From: Aquimarina brevivitae
GTDB lineage: Bacteria; Bacteroidota; Bacteroidia; Flavobacteriales; Flavobacteriaceae
Direction of reading: 5' to 3'
DNA length: 64,000 nt
NCBI RefSeq assembly: GCF_004216895.1
Contig: NZ_SGXE01000004.1
Location: 87,031 to 151,030 of the forward strand
The stretch's first letter is position 1. Each line of letters starts with the position of its first letter. A program made the position numbers and the translations under genes. The notes beneath the pieces were generated by a model, which had not been told where the DNA came from, searched no databases, and was given only the letters and a program-made list of their open reading frames with translations. Below are positions 52,083-61,380 of this stretch, one piece after another.

Positions 52083-54590
52083 ATGAGTTTTTTTATGAAA
52101 CAATATACTTTAGTAGCTTTTCTTGTTTTCTTGTATCAGTTAAGTAGTTTAGCACAAACCAAGGTAAGCGGTGTTGTTTCTGATACTAATGATGGCCCCA
52201 TTCCATTTGCCAATGTAGTATATGCCAACTCCAGTGTTGGTACGATAACGGATGAAAATGGACGTTTTTATCTAGAGTCTGATAATAATTATTCAGAGTT
52301 AAGAATCTCTTTCATTGGTTTTGAAACTAAAGTTATAGCTTTAGATAAAAAAGTAACCTATAATATGGAGATTGAGCTGATCGAAGAAGCCAACTCCCTC
52401 GATGAAGTGGTAATCTATAAAGGAAAAACCTCTAAAAAAAATAATCCCGCTATTGATATACTTCGAAAAATCTGGAAAAACAGAAGGGAAAACGGGGTAA
52501 AAAAGTTTAAGCAATATCAATACGATAAATACGAAAAATTAGAATTTGATTTAAACACCATCGATAGTAGCCTTATCAATAGTAGAATATTTAAGGGGAT
52601 GGAGTTTATTTTCGAGGACATTGACACTTCAAGAATTACCGGCAAAACCTATTTACCTATATTTTTAAATGAAGCCATTTATAAAGTGTATGGTGATAAT
52701 ACCATCAATGAAACCAAAGAATTACTAAAGGGAAATAAAAATGCAGGGTTTAGCGATAATCAAACACTAATTGCCTTTGTCAAGGACTTATATTCTGACT
52801 ATGATGTTTATGATAATTATCTAAAATTCTTTGATAAAAGTTTTACCAGCCCATTATCCAGAACAGGGATTAACGTCTATAATTACGTCCTCACGGATAG
52901 TTCTTACATCGGTGATAAATGGTGTTATAATATTGTGTATTACCCAAGACGTAAAAATGAATTAACCTTCAAAGGTGACTTCTGGGTAAATGACACCACC
53001 TGGGCGCTTAAAGAAATCAATCTTGAAGTTACCAAAAGTGCTAACATCAACTGGATTAAGGATTTGTATATTGAGCAGGAATTTGATGTACTCAACGATT
53101 CCATTTTTTTGATTACCAAGGACTACTTTCAATCGGATTTCGCCCTAAATAAAAAAGAAAAATCCAGGGGTGTGTATGGTAAACGAACCACACTCTATGA
53201 CAATTATAAATTCGATATCAAAAAAGATCCCAAGTTTTACAAAAGTCAAGTAGATCCATACAACCAGGATGTTTATAATAGAGAAGATGCCTTTTGGGAC
53301 CAAGCCAGGATGGAAGCCCTAAACAAAGATGAACAGAAGGTATATAAACTTCTGGACACCCTAAAAACCGTAAAAGCTTTTAAACGCCTCTACAATATCG
53401 GAACGATATTAGCCTCTGGTTATATTGAGTTTGACGGGTGGGATTTTGGACCCTTATTTTCTACAGTTGGTTTTAATGATATCGAAGGGTGGCGACTACG
53501 TGCAGGTGGCCGAACCTATTTTACTTCTAATGACCGTTGGCGAATTGAAGGTTATGGCGCCTATGGCTTTAGGGACGATAAATTTAAATACGGCATATCC
53601 GGTAAATATTTGATTGATCGAAAATCGAGATTAATGGTTTCTTTAGGAAATCGAAGAGACGTGGAACAATTAGGAGCCAGTTTAACCAATACCAATGATG
53701 TAGAAGGTAGAAGCCTGGCCTCCTCCGCTATTATCACCACAGGAGATAACACGCGATTAACCTCCATAAATCTTACGGCTTTTTCGATGCAGATCGAGCC
53801 GCGAAAAAATTTAACCCTGGGCGTTACTACCTCCTTTAGAACACTTAAACCTGCCGATCGCGGTTTATTTAGCCTTGACTTTGTTGACCCTGATACAGGT
53901 GAACTCAAAACAGAGATCACACAAACTGAAATCGCCACACAATTAGCATATACCCCTAACCGAAAAACAACAGGTTATGGAGTAGATAGGATTATTGTCA
54001 ATGACGGGGATTATGCAACGCTATTTCTCAATTATGGCGTGGGGGTAAAAGGAATATTAGAGAGTGATTTTGACTATCAAAAAATACAATTTCTCTACGG
54101 ACAACCCTGGAACATCGGTGGATTCGGAAGATTAACCACCTCCTTGGAGTTAGGTAAAATTTATGGTGAAGTGCCTTTAGGGTTACTCAGTGTAGTACCA
54201 GGAAACCAAACGTATATTTCAATTTACAATACTTTTCCGCTTTTGAACTTTTATGAGTTTGTAACCGACACTTACGCTTCCTTACATCTTCAGCATAATT
54301 TCAATGGACGAATATTTTCAAGAATACCCTTATTAAGAAAACTTAATTTAAGAGAACTTGTTGGTTTTAGAGCAGTTTTCGGAGAGTTATCAGATGAAAA
54401 TATTTTACTTAGCGCCCCATCCGGAGAAACACTTTTAGCGCCTGATATTGACCCCTATTGGGAGTATAGCTTTGGTGTGGGTAATATTTTTAAAGTATTT
54501 AGAATAGACTTTCACTTTAGAGGAAATTATTTTGACAACCCCGACGCCCGAAAGTTTGGAGTAACCGGTGCATTTGGCTTTTATTTCTAA
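52083..54590 (+). CDS. DUF5686 outer-membrane protein with carboxypeptidase-regulatory-like domain
   Basis: 835 residues. Signal peptide (start ATG 52083 or the in-frame ATG 52095, the latter giving MKQYTLVAFLVFLYQLSSLA), then a CarboxypepD_reg-like beta sandwich (about 28-105: GVVSDTNDGPIPFANVVYAN, GTITDENGRFYLES) and the DUF5686 region, ending with an aromatic strand (GVTGAFGFYF) as in outer-membrane barrels. The architecture resembles TonB-dependent receptors without a plug. Function unknown. It follows pdhB by 80 nt, probably with its own promoter. Confidence 0.85.
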   Translation: MSFFMKQYTLVAFLVFLYQLSSLAQTKVSGVVSDTNDGPIPFANVVYANSSVGTITDENGRFYLESDNNYSELRISFIGFETKVIALDKKVTYNMEIELIEEANSLDEVVIYKGKTSKKNNPAIDILRKIWKNRRENGVKKFKQYQYDKYEKLEFDLNTIDSSLINSRIFKGMEFIFEDIDTSRITGKTYLPIFLNEAIYKVYGDNTINETKELLKGNKNAGFSDNQTLIAFVKDLYSDYDVYDNYLKFFDKSFTSPLSRTGINVYNYVLTDSSYIGDKWCYNIVYYPRRKNELTFKGDFWVNDTTWALKEINLEVTKSANINWIKDLYIEQEFDVLNDSIFLITKDYFQSDFALNKKEKSRGVYGKRTTLYDNYKFDIKKDPKFYKSQVDPYNQDVYNREDAFWDQARMEALNKDEQKVYKLLDTLKTVKAFKRLYNIGTILASGYIEFDGWDFGPLFSTVGFNDIEGWRLRAGGRTYFTSNDRWRIEGYGAYGFRDDKFKYGISGKYLIDRKSRLMVSLGNRRDVEQLGASLTNTNDVEGRSLASSAIITTGDNTRLTSINLTAFSMQIEPRKNLTLGVTTSFRTLKPADRGLFSLDFVDPDTGELKTEITQTEIATQLAYTPNRKTTGYGVDRIIVNDGDYATLFLNYGVGVKGILESDFDYQKIQFLYGQPWNIGGFGRLTTSLELGKIYGEVPLGLLSVVPGNQTYISIYNTFPLLNFYEFVTDTYASLHLQHNFNGRIFSRIPLLRKLNLRELVGFRAVFGELSDENILLSAPSGETLLAPDIDPYWEYSFGVGNIFKVFRIDFHFRGNYFDNPDARKFGVTGAFGFYF

Positions 54591-54713
54591 AAAGTTTTAT
54601 GTTATTTTTTAACTATTTGATGATTTTAAAAGTCTAACATTACCAAAAGTTTAATTTTTATCTAAATCTTTGCTTTTTTTAAGCATAAACTTTCCGTAAC
54701 CCCCTTGAATACG

Positions 54714-54721
54714 TATATTTG
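54714..54721 (+). promoter_or_regulatory. -10 box of ppa
   Basis: TATATTTG, exact TAnnTTTG match, 26 nt upstream of the ppa ATG; no -33 TTG at the standard distance. Confidence 0.5.
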
Positions 54722-54747
54722 CCGCCCATAAAACGAAAACAAAAATT

Positions 54748-55278
54748 ATGAGCGCAGCTACAAAGGAAAGCTTTGATGTACTAATAGAAATTCCAAAAGG
54801 AAGCCGAAACAAATACGAATACGATTTTGATATCAAAAAAATACGTTATGACAGGATGATATTTTCATCAATGATGTATCCAGCTGATTATGGTTTTATC
54901 CCTGAAACTCTGGCGCTTGATGGAGATCCGCTTGATGTTTTAGTGCTAGTTACTGAACCCACTTTTCCTGGATGCGTAATGGAAGTTAAACCTATTGGAG
55001 TATTCCATATGGCGGACGAGAAAGGACCAGATGAAAAGATTATTTGTGTTCCCGTTTCTGATCCAATTGCCAACCGTATTTCTGATCTAAAAGAATTAAA
55101 CCCACATCTTATTCAAGAAATAGAACATTTCTTTCAAGTTTATAAAGATTTAGAGAAGAAAAAAGTGGACGTTGGTGACTGGGGCAATGTAGATGAAGCC
55201 AGAGAAATCATTAAAGCCTGTGTAGATCGTTTTGAAAACCTAGAAGATAAACCTAAAGGATTATTTAGCATTTACTAA
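54748..55278 (+). CDS. ppa: Soluble inorganic pyrophosphatase (family I)
   Basis: 176 residues hydrolysing PPi to phosphate. The metal-binding signature DGDPLDVLVL is near residue 68, EIPKGSRNKYEYD near 18 and the YPADYGFIPETLA segment near 52. Length is standard. It is followed by a strong terminator and then by the membrane pyrophosphatase gene, so both classes are neighbours. It would pull forward PPi-releasing steps such as ATP sulfurylase. Confidence 0.96.
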   Translation: MSAATKESFDVLIEIPKGSRNKYEYDFDIKKIRYDRMIFSSMMYPADYGFIPETLALDGDPLDVLVLVTEPTFPGCVMEVKPIGVFHMADEKGPDEKIICVPVSDPIANRISDLKELNPHLIQEIEHFFQVYKDLEKKKVDVGDWGNVDEAREIIKACVDRFENLEDKPKGLFSIY

Positions 55279-55298
55279 ATTTTAATCCATACATTATC

Positions 55299-55335
55299 AA
55301 AAGCGCAATATTTTTACCAAAGTATTGCGCTTTTT
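55299..55335 (+). terminator. Terminator of ppa
   Basis: 12-bp stem AAAAGCGCAATA / TATTGCGCTTTT with a 12-nt loop and a terminal T-run. Confidence 0.9.
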
Positions 55336-55387
55336 CTATTTAGGGTATTTTTACTACATTTAGCGCTAATTAACTAAAAAAACATAT

Positions 55388-57763
55388 ATGGAATCAAACA
55401 TGATCTTAGTGCCAATTGCTTTGGCAGTTTTAGGGCTTATCTTTATGTTCATTAAAATGTCCTGGGTAAAAAAGCAAGCTCCGGGTAGTGAAAAAATGCA
55501 GAATATCTCTAAAAGTATTAAAGAAGGTGCTCTGGCGTTCCTGGCTGCAGAATATAGACTTTTATTAATTTTTGTAGTTATCGCCTCAGTTGCCCTATTT
55601 GGTATTTCCATAGCTGTAGATACTACACACTGGATGATTGTACCTGCTTTTATATTTGGAGCGATCTTTTCTGCACTCGCAGGTAATATCGGTATGCGAA
55701 TTGCCACAGAGGCCAACGCACGAACTGCAGAAGCAGCTAAGACGAGTTTACCCCAAGCCTTAAAAGTTTCTTTTGGAGGTGGAACAGTAATGGGTCTTGG
55801 TGTTGCTGGATTGGCTGTGTTAGGATTAAGTTTATTCTTTTTCTTCTTTACCACTCAATTTATGGGTAATGAAGGGAGTTTTTATGATAATATGACCGTA
55901 GTGCTAGAAGCACTTGCTGGATTCTCACTAGGTGCCGAATCGATTGCGCTTTTTGCACGTGTAGGGGGCGGAATTTATACCAAAGCGGCTGATGTAGGCG
56001 CAGATCTTGTAGGTAAAGTGGAAGCTGGTATCCCAGAAGATGACCCAAGAAACCCTGCTACTATTGCAGATAATGTTGGAGACAACGTTGGTGATGTTGC
56101 CGGGATGGGAGCCGATTTATTCGGTTCTTATGTAGCTACCGTACTTGCTGCAATGGTATTAGGTAATTACGTGATTAGAGATATGTCTACCACTACAGCT
56201 TTTACTGATAGCTTTGGAAATATGGGACCGATATTACTCCCTATAGTTATAGCCGGGGTGGGAATATTAGCATCGATTATTGGAACGTTCTTGGTTAGTG
56301 TAAAAAACAACGAAGCCAAAGAAGCTCAAGTACAAAAAGCCTTAGATATGGGGAACTGGGTAGCTATTATTATTACCGTTATTGCCAGTTTCTTTTTGAT
56401 CAAATATATGTTACCTGAAACGATGGAAATGAAATTCTTTGGAGAAGGCATCAAGGAAGTTTCGTCAATGAATGTATTCTACGCTTCCTTAATAGGGTTA
56501 GCTGTGGGGGCATTGATTTCAGTGGTTACAGCCTATTATACGAGTTTAGGTAAAAAACCGGTAATGGACATTGTTCAAAATAGTTCTACAGGTGCGGCCA
56601 CTAACATAATTGCCGGTTTAGCTGTGGGGATGAAATCTACTTTCCTATCGGTAATCCTTTTTGCCGCCGCCATATTTGGATCTTATGCGTTAGCCGGATT
56701 TTATGGAGTAGCATTAGCAGCTTCTGCAATGATGGCTACTACAGCGATGCAATTGGCTATTGACGCCTTTGGACCAATCGCGGATAATGCAGGAGGTGTA
56801 GCAGAGATGAGTGAATTAGAAGATCACGTAAGAGAACGTACTGACATTTTAGACTCGGTTGGTAATACCACTGCCGCGGTAGGTAAAGGTTTTGCCATTG
56901 CTTCAGCAGCATTAACAGCATTAGCTCTTTTTGCCGCCTACGTAACGTTTACCGGTATCGATGGAATTAACATTTTTAAAGCAGATGTACTCGCCATGTT
57001 ATTTGTTGGTGGTATGATCCCGGTAGTATTTTCTGCACTAGCAATGAAATCCGTAGGAAAAGCCGCTATGGAAATGGTACAAGAAGTACGCAGACAGTTT
57101 AAAGAAATCCCTGGAATCATGGAAGGAACTGGTAAACCTGAATATGCCAAATGTGTAGATATCTCAACTAAGGCTGCCTTACGAGAAATGATAATTCCAG
57201 GATTACTTACTATCATTACTCCTATCATCATTGGTTTACTTTTCGGAGCTGAACCTCTGGGAGGTTATATGGCTGGTGTCTGTGTTTCTGGTGTAATGTG
57301 GGCCATCTTTCAAAACAATGCAGGTGGAGCCTGGGACAATGCCAAGAAATCATTTGAAGCCGGAGTGGAAATCGATGGAGAAATGACCTACAAAGGCTCT
57401 GATGCCCACAAAGCTGCAGTAACTGGTGATACCGTAGGAGATCCCTTTAAAGATACCTCTGGGCCATCTATGAATATTTTGATAAAACTGACTTGTCTTG
57501 TTGCTTTAGTAATTGCACCAATACTAGGAGGACACGGTGTAGAAGAAGCCATGGCTGTCAAGGTTGAAGTTGTTAAAGAAGCTTCAGCGAATAAAGAAAA
57601 ACAAATCGAGGTTCAAATGACCAAAGTGGATGACGGTAACGTTACTGCGGTCATCACTACTACCAGTATCAAAGATGGTAAGGAAGTTTCAGAAAAGATA
57701 ATGCTCGAGGGGCCTGAAGAAGAGATTAAAGCCCAAATCGAAAAATTAAGAAAATCATTGTAG
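55388..57763 (+). CDS. hppA: Membrane-bound ion-pumping pyrophosphatase, K+-dependent type
   Basis: 791 residues with about 16 transmembrane helices. Uses PPi hydrolysis to pump H+ or Na+. The catalytic block [20 protein letters not shown] with the DNVGDNVGD motif is near residue 200. The [11 protein letters not shown] segment has Ala where K+-independent enzymes carry Lys, so it belongs to the K+-dependent class, which includes Na+ pumps. The last about 65 residues (from [15 protein letters not shown]) are a polar beta/helix tail beyond the usual end. H+ versus Na+ cannot be settled here. Confidence 0.93.
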   Translation: MESNMILVPIALAVLGLIFMFIKMSWVKKQAPGSEKMQNISKSIKEGALAFLAAEYRLLLIFVVIASVALFGISIAVDTTHWMIVPAFIFGAIFSALAGNIGMRIATEANARTAEAAKTSLPQALKVSFGGGTVMGLGVAGLAVLGLSLFFFFFTTQFMGNEGSFYDNMTVVLEALAGFSLGAESIALFARVGGGIYTKAADVGADLVGKVEAGIPEDDPRNPATIADNVGDNVGDVAGMGADLFGSYVATVLAAMVLGNYVIRDMSTTTAFTDSFGNMGPILLPIVIAGVGILASIIGTFLVSVKNNEAKEAQVQKALDMGNWVAIIITVIASFFLIKYMLPETMEMKFFGEGIKEVSSMNVFYASLIGLAVGALISVVTAYYTSLGKKPVMDIVQNSSTGAATNIIAGLAVGMKSTFLSVILFAAAIFGSYALAGFYGVALAASAMMATTAMQLAIDAFGPIADNAGGVAEMSELEDHVRERTDILDSVGNTTAAVGKGFAIASAALTALALFAAYVTFTGIDGINIFKADVLAMLFVGGMIPVVFSALAMKSVGKAAMEMVQEVRRQFKEIPGIMEGTGKPEYAKCVDISTKAALREMIIPGLLTIITPIIIGLLFGAEPLGGYMAGVCVSGVMWAIFQNNAGGAWDNAKKSFEAGVEIDGEMTYKGSDAHKAAVTGDTVGDPFKDTSGPSMNILIKLTCLVALVIAPILGGHGVEEAMAVKVEVVKEASANKEKQIEVQMTKVDDGNVTAVITTTSIKDGKEVSEKIMLEGPEEEIKAQIEKLRKSL

Positions 57764-57786
57764 TCTTCCATAAAAAATTAACAATT

Positions 57787-57816
57787 CAACCTCGCTCTTT
57801 CGGCGAGGTTGATTAT
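57787..57816 (+). terminator. Terminator of hppA
   Basis: 9-bp stem CAACCTCGC / GCGAGGTTG with 7-nt loop, followed by ATTATTTTTAT. It overlaps a TTG that would be the first possible start of the next gene. Confidence 0.85.
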
Positions 57817-57841
57817 TTTTATACAAAAGTTAAACCAGCCT

Positions 57842-58843
57842 GTGTTTCGAAAAAAAGCTTTACGCATTAATACGTATAGAGGATATGGTTCCGAAAATCT
57901 GTTTAGAGCTTCTGGTCGTGCGCTAGAAGATGAAAATGTAGATTTTGGATCCAACCTTAGTACCTTTAAAACGCTTCGTAACATCTACAAACAACTGGAA
58001 AGTGACGAAATAAAAAATGCACGGTTAACACTTAAGCTATCCAATGGTCAAAAATTTGAAACTATGACCGATAAAGAAGGCTATTATCACTTTGCTACAA
58101 CCGTGGATGAGTTACAAACACTTGCAGATCAAGAAGGCTGGGTTACCTACACGGTATCGTATACAAAGGAATTTACCAAACGAGAAATTAGCGATCACAA
58201 TTCCTTTGAAAGTCAAATGTTGATCCCATCTAAAAATGCTGAATTTGGCGTAATTAGTGATATCGACGATACCATTCTACATACCGGGGTTGCCTCTTTT
58301 TTTAAATGGCGAGTAATTACTAATACGCTATTCAAAAACTATGACAAGAGAATTCCTATTGAAGGGGTTAGTCAGTTTTACAAAAAATTACATTTAGGAT
58401 TTAACGGAGAGCCGGTTAATCCGTTTTTCTATGTTAGCAATAGTCCTTGGAATCTCTACGACTACTTAAGCGCGTTTTTGAACAAACATTTTTTTCCAAA
58501 CGGACCTATTTTGCTTAGAGATTTTAGAACTCCTTTTGATAAAACCCCAAAGCCGAAGTTACCCCACAAGCAGTCCGAGATTTTAAATTTACTCGCTACC
58601 TATCCTAAACTCAAGTTTATCTTGATTGGAGATAGCGGCGAAAAAGATGCGGATATCTATACCAAAATTGCCTTAGAGCATCCAGGACGTATTTTAGCGA
58701 TTTACCTCCGGGATGTTAACCATAAAAGAAAAACCAAAAGAATTCAGCGGATTATTGATAACTACAATGCTACCCCCATTCTATTGATGGAAAGTGCACA
58801 AGAAGCACTTAAACACGCCAAGAAACACGGTTATATTGATTAG
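57842..58843 (+). CDS. DUF2183 (App1-like) phosphatase domain protein
   Basis: Haloacid-dehalogenase-like phosphatase related to yeast App1 phosphatidate phosphatase. The nucleophile motif SDIDDTILHTG lies near residue 145, with the conserved YVSNSPWNLYDYL and LIGDSGEKDADIYTKIA segments of the family. I start at GTG 57842 (VFRKKALRIN) because the earlier in-frame TTG 57809 lies inside the hppA terminator stem; no ATG exists at the N terminus. A 333-residue product results. The last 4 bp overlap the convergent repressor gene. Confidence 0.8.
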   Translation: MFRKKALRINTYRGYGSENLFRASGRALEDENVDFGSNLSTFKTLRNIYKQLESDEIKNARLTLKLSNGQKFETMTDKEGYYHFATTVDELQTLADQEGWVTYTVSYTKEFTKREISDHNSFESQMLIPSKNAEFGVISDIDDTILHTGVASFFKWRVITNTLFKNYDKRIPIEGVSQFYKKLHLGFNGEPVNPFFYVSNSPWNLYDYLSAFLNKHFFPNGPILLRDFRTPFDKTPKPKLPHKQSEILNLLATYPKLKFILIGDSGEKDADIYTKIALEHPGRILAIYLRDVNHKRKTKRIQRIIDNYNATPILLMESAQEALKHAKKHGYID

Positions 58844-59607
58844 TTTTTTAAACTACGTACTTCTGTAGTCAAGGCTGCCATCGCCTCTTGTAATTGTTTA
58901 ATACTTGCATTATCCGCATTAGCATCAATATTAAAACTGAGCTTGCTATTTACCAACCATAATTCTTTGATCTGATGCACCTGTATGGTATAGGGCAAGT
59001 ATTCTGGATTTAGTGAAACTAAAGTGATGGAGGTAGGGTCATCTCCTTTTTTGATTTTTTTTACGACTACACTATCTTCTAATACCACTACACAAACGGA
59101 GTTGTTTCCTAATTCCGATAAATTACCAATAGCCTTACCAATTACCCACTCCTTTGGTTCGAATAGCGGCTGCATACTATCCCCTTCGATTTGAAAACCC
59201 CGATAGGTTGCATTACGGTATTCTGGTAAAGGAATATCAAAGGCTGGTAATTTTTGGTACCAATCTACATCCTGTATATTATGTGGGTAACCTGCTGCAG
59301 CTTTTACATTAACGAGGACAATATTGTCGTTTCCTGAGGAATCTACCGTAACCACTTTGGGAGACACATCTTTATCATTTAGGAGGATGGTTTTTTGCTT
59401 GCTCTTACCAAAAAGCCATAGTGGATTTATTCCAAACTCTTCCAAGAGTTTAGTTACTACCTCACCAGAAATTTTTGTTTTACCACGCTCAATATCTGCA
59501 GTGGAATTATTAACATTCAGCAGCTTTGCAAATTCAGATTGTGTACAATGGTTTTCTTCTCGAATTTGTTTAAATCGTTTAATAATTTGATCTGCAGCGT
59601 CATCCAT
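58840..59607 (-). CDS. XRE-family repressor with S24 LexA-like peptidase domain
   Basis: 255 residues. HTH (residues 8-62: CTQSEFAKLLNVNNSTADIERGK) fused to an S24 domain. A candidate self-cleavage site AAAG (A105-G106), the catalytic serine in GDSM (S144) and a lysine in VVKKI (K183/K184) give the LexA/CI-type Ser-Lys arrangement. A predicted coiled-coil tail follows (235-255). Divergent from the DNA-repair operon, with TGGAA-N3-TTCCA palindromes in the shared gap, one of them in its own promoter. Inference: a damage-responsive autorepressor controlling the neighbouring operon. Confidence 0.85.
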   Translation of the reverse strand: MDDAADQIIKRFKQIREENHCTQSEFAKLLNVNNSTADIERGKTKISGEVVTKLLEEFGINPLWLFGKSKQKTILLNDKDVSPKVVTVDSSGNDNIVLVNVKAAAGYPHNIQDVDWYQKLPAFDIPLPEYRNATYRGFQIEGDSMQPLFEPKEWVIGKAIGNLSELGNNSVCVVVLEDSVVVKKIKKGDDPTSITLVSLNPEYLPYTIQVHQIKELWLVNSKLSFNIDANADNASIKQLQEAMAALTTEVRSLKN

Positions 59608-59663
59608 GATGTATACTATTTTGGTTAGGTTTATCCCAAGCGAGCAAACGCTCTAACTCCTAA

Positions 59664-59693
59664 CAAATATACATCTTTATGGAATATTTCCAA
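59664..59693 (-). promoter_or_regulatory. Promoter of the XRE-S24 repressor
   Basis: TATATTTG (59664-59671) preceded by TTG (59691-59693) at exactly 19 nt, the ideal Bacteroidota spacing. Operator O1 lies in the spacer, so binding would exclude RNA polymerase (autorepression). Confidence 0.75.
59680..59692. promoter_or_regulatory. Operator O1 (TGGAA-N3-TTCCA)
   Basis: Perfect 13-bp palindrome TGGAATATTTCCA between the -33 and -10 elements of the repressor promoter. A second copy lies 42 bp away centre to centre, about four helical turns. Confidence 0.75.
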
Positions 59694-59721
59694 TTTTAAC
59701 ATATTAAAATTTCTTTTTTAA

Positions 59722-59734
59722 TGGAATTATTCCA
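59722..59734. promoter_or_regulatory. Operator O2 (TGGAA-N3-TTCCA)
   Basis: Perfect palindrome TGGAATTATTCCA touching the -10 box of the divergent repair operon. An extra TGGAA half-site follows at 59741-59745, within and after the -10 box. Confidence 0.75.
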
Positions 59735-59742
59735 TATTTTTG
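59735..59742 (+). promoter_or_regulatory. -10 box of the DNA-repair operon
   Basis: TATTTTTG, an exact TAnnTTTG match, 16 nt upstream of the first ATG. No TTG is present at the -33 distance, so the promoter may be weak or activator-dependent. Confidence 0.6.
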
Positions 59743-59758
59743 GAAAAATTACAAGCTC

Positions 59759-60127
59759 ATGTTACAAGATACCATAAACACTAACCCTAAACCTATTAGA
59801 CACGTGTTAACGAATACCCATCAAGCTATTGCCTTGTTAGAAGCTCATCTTCAACTAAAGGAATTACCTTTTATCAAAGATTATAGCATAGAAAACTATA
59901 GGTTTCACTTTTACAGCCCTACCTATAAAATGGCAATTGAAATCGACAGCTACGTCAATGAATCGTATCCTGTTTTTAATACTGATCAACTCAAAAAACT
60001 ATCCATTTATTCGCTGGGTGTACACGTATTTCGCTTTACCGATTATCAAATCCTTACTGATATGGAAGAAGTGAGCAGAACCTTAAAGCATTATATTAAA
60101 ATACACAGCAACGCCCATGTCCTTTGA
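59759..60127 (+). CDS. DUF559/Vsr-like endonuclease-fold protein
   Basis: 122 residues. The middle (about 45-115) follows the PD-(D/E)XK-like DUF559 pattern: FHFYSPTYKMAIEID, then TDQLKKLSIYSLGVHVFRFTDYQI, comparable with the family's D-x(n)-EVDG...D..R...L...G..V.RF. The usual first aspartate is replaced by histidine in RFHFY, so nuclease activity is doubtful. First gene of the repair operon; it overlaps the radical SAM gene by 11 bp. Role unknown; a DNA-end or mismatch-binding partner is plausible. Confidence 0.6.
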   Translation: MLQDTINTNPKPIRHVLTNTHQAIALLEAHLQLKELPFIKDYSIENYRFHFYSPTYKMAIEIDSYVNESYPVFNTDQLKKLSIYSLGVHVFRFTDYQILTDMEEVSRTLKHYIKIHSNAHVL

Positions 60128-61379
60128 TCGCATTCGAGAGAAACTTTCCATTTTGGCTGATGCTGCAAAATATGATGTCTCCTGTGCCAGTAGTGGTGGT
60201 AAACGAAAAAACAGCAACAAGGGTCTTGGTAATAATACTGGTGTTGGGATATGCCATAGTTATACAGAAGACGGGAGATGCGTATCTTTACTAAAAATCC
60301 TGCTTACTAACCATTGTATTTTTGATTGTGCCTACTGTGTTACGAGAAAAAGTAATGACATAAAGCGTGCAGCTTTTAAGGTACAGGAGGTGGTTGATTT
60401 GACCATTAATTTTTATAGAAGAAATTATATCGAAGGCTTATTTTTAAGTTCTGGTATCTTTAAGAATGCAGATTATACTATGGAGCGTCTCATCCAAGTC
60501 GCTAAAAAACTTCGGCTCGAAGAAAATTACAACGGATATATCCATTTAAAATCAATTCCAGGCGCTAGTGATGAATTAATGCGGCAGGCCGGACTATATG
60601 CAGATCGTTTAAGTGTTAATATTGAAATCCCTACAAAATCAGGACTTAAATTACTAGCCCCAGACAAGAAGCACGAAGATTTTATGAAGCCTATGAAAAA
60701 GGTTAAACACGAAATCATAAAATATCAATCCGAAAAGAAAGTATTGAAAAGTACGCCCACCTATGCTCCGGCTGGTCAAAGCACTCAAATGATTATTGGT
60801 GCGACTGGTGAGAGTGATCGAGATATCATGTATAGCGCCAATTTTTTTTACAAAAAATACCAGATGAAACGGGTGTATTATTCAGGATACATTCCCGTAC
60901 TTGAAGATCATAGATTACCTGCTATAGGAACTGCTGTTCCAATTGTAAGAGAACACAGATTGTATCAAACCGATTGGCTTATGCGTTTTTATGGTTTTTC
61001 TGTGCAGGAAATCGTTAACGACACTTACCCTAACTTAGAGTTAGATATTGACCCCAAGTTAGGTTGGGCTTTGCGACACCTGGAATTATTTCCTATCGAT
61101 ATCAACAAGGCCGACAAAAAAATGATAGCTAGAGTTCCGGGTATAGGTATGCAATCCGTTTACAAAATAATACAAGCAAGAAAATATAGAAGACTAGATT
61201 GGGATCACTTAAGAGCAATGGGGATTGCCTTAAATCGAGCACAATATTTTATCACCTGTTATTCGAAACAGTTTTATAGTCAAGATTTGACTCCTTTACA
61301 GCTCAAAACTAAAATCATGAGTAACTCCTCATCGAAATACCATAATCAATTTACGAATCAACTTAGTTTATTTAATTAA
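60117..61379 (+). CDS. Putative DNA modification/repair radical SAM protein (TIGR03916-like)
   Basis: 420 residues. The [4Fe-4S] radical SAM motif C67-x3-C71-x2-C74 (HCIFDCAYC) follows the family block VSCASSGGKRKNSN near residue 22. The C-terminal helix-hairpin-helix (DKKMIARVPGIGMQSVYKIIQARK, about 340-362) suggests DNA binding. The family is related to spore photoproduct lyase-type enzymes only by fold, and is known to pair with TIGR03915 proteins and often a UDG-like protein. Here the UDG-like partner is absent. Its 11-bp overlap with the upstream gene and 1-nt gap to the next indicate co-translation. Confidence 0.85.
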   Translation: MSFDRIREKLSILADAAKYDVSCASSGGKRKNSNKGLGNNTGVGICHSYTEDGRCVSLLKILLTNHCIFDCAYCVTRKSNDIKRAAFKVQEVVDLTINFYRRNYIEGLFLSSGIFKNADYTMERLIQVAKKLRLEENYNGYIHLKSIPGASDELMRQAGLYADRLSVNIEIPTKSGLKLLAPDKKHEDFMKPMKKVKHEIIKYQSEKKVLKSTPTYAPAGQSTQMIIGATGESDRDIMYSANFFYKKYQMKRVYYSGYIPVLEDHRLPAIGTAVPIVREHRLYQTDWLMRFYGFSVQEIVNDTYPNLELDIDPKLGWALRHLELFPIDINKADKKMIARVPGIGMQSVYKIIQARKYRRLDWDHLRAMGIALNRAQYFITCYSKQFYSQDLTPLQLKTKIMSNSSSKYHNQFTNQLSLFN

Positions 61380-61380
61380 A

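Noticed and set aside
54651..54836. Minus-strand 61-codon ORF over the ppa promoter and start
   Set aside because: Has a hydrophobic stretch, but covers the ppa -10 box and coding start and has no promoter of its own.
55366..55854. Minus-strand 162-codon ORF opposite the hppA start
   Set aside because: Lies over the first helices of a certain hppA; low-complexity Lys/Pro/Ala translation without family features.
57809..57841. TTG 57809 as the DUF2183 start
   Set aside because: The codon is inside the hppA terminator stem and the added residues (MIIFIQKLNQP) are not family-like; GTG 57842 is preferred, though not proven.
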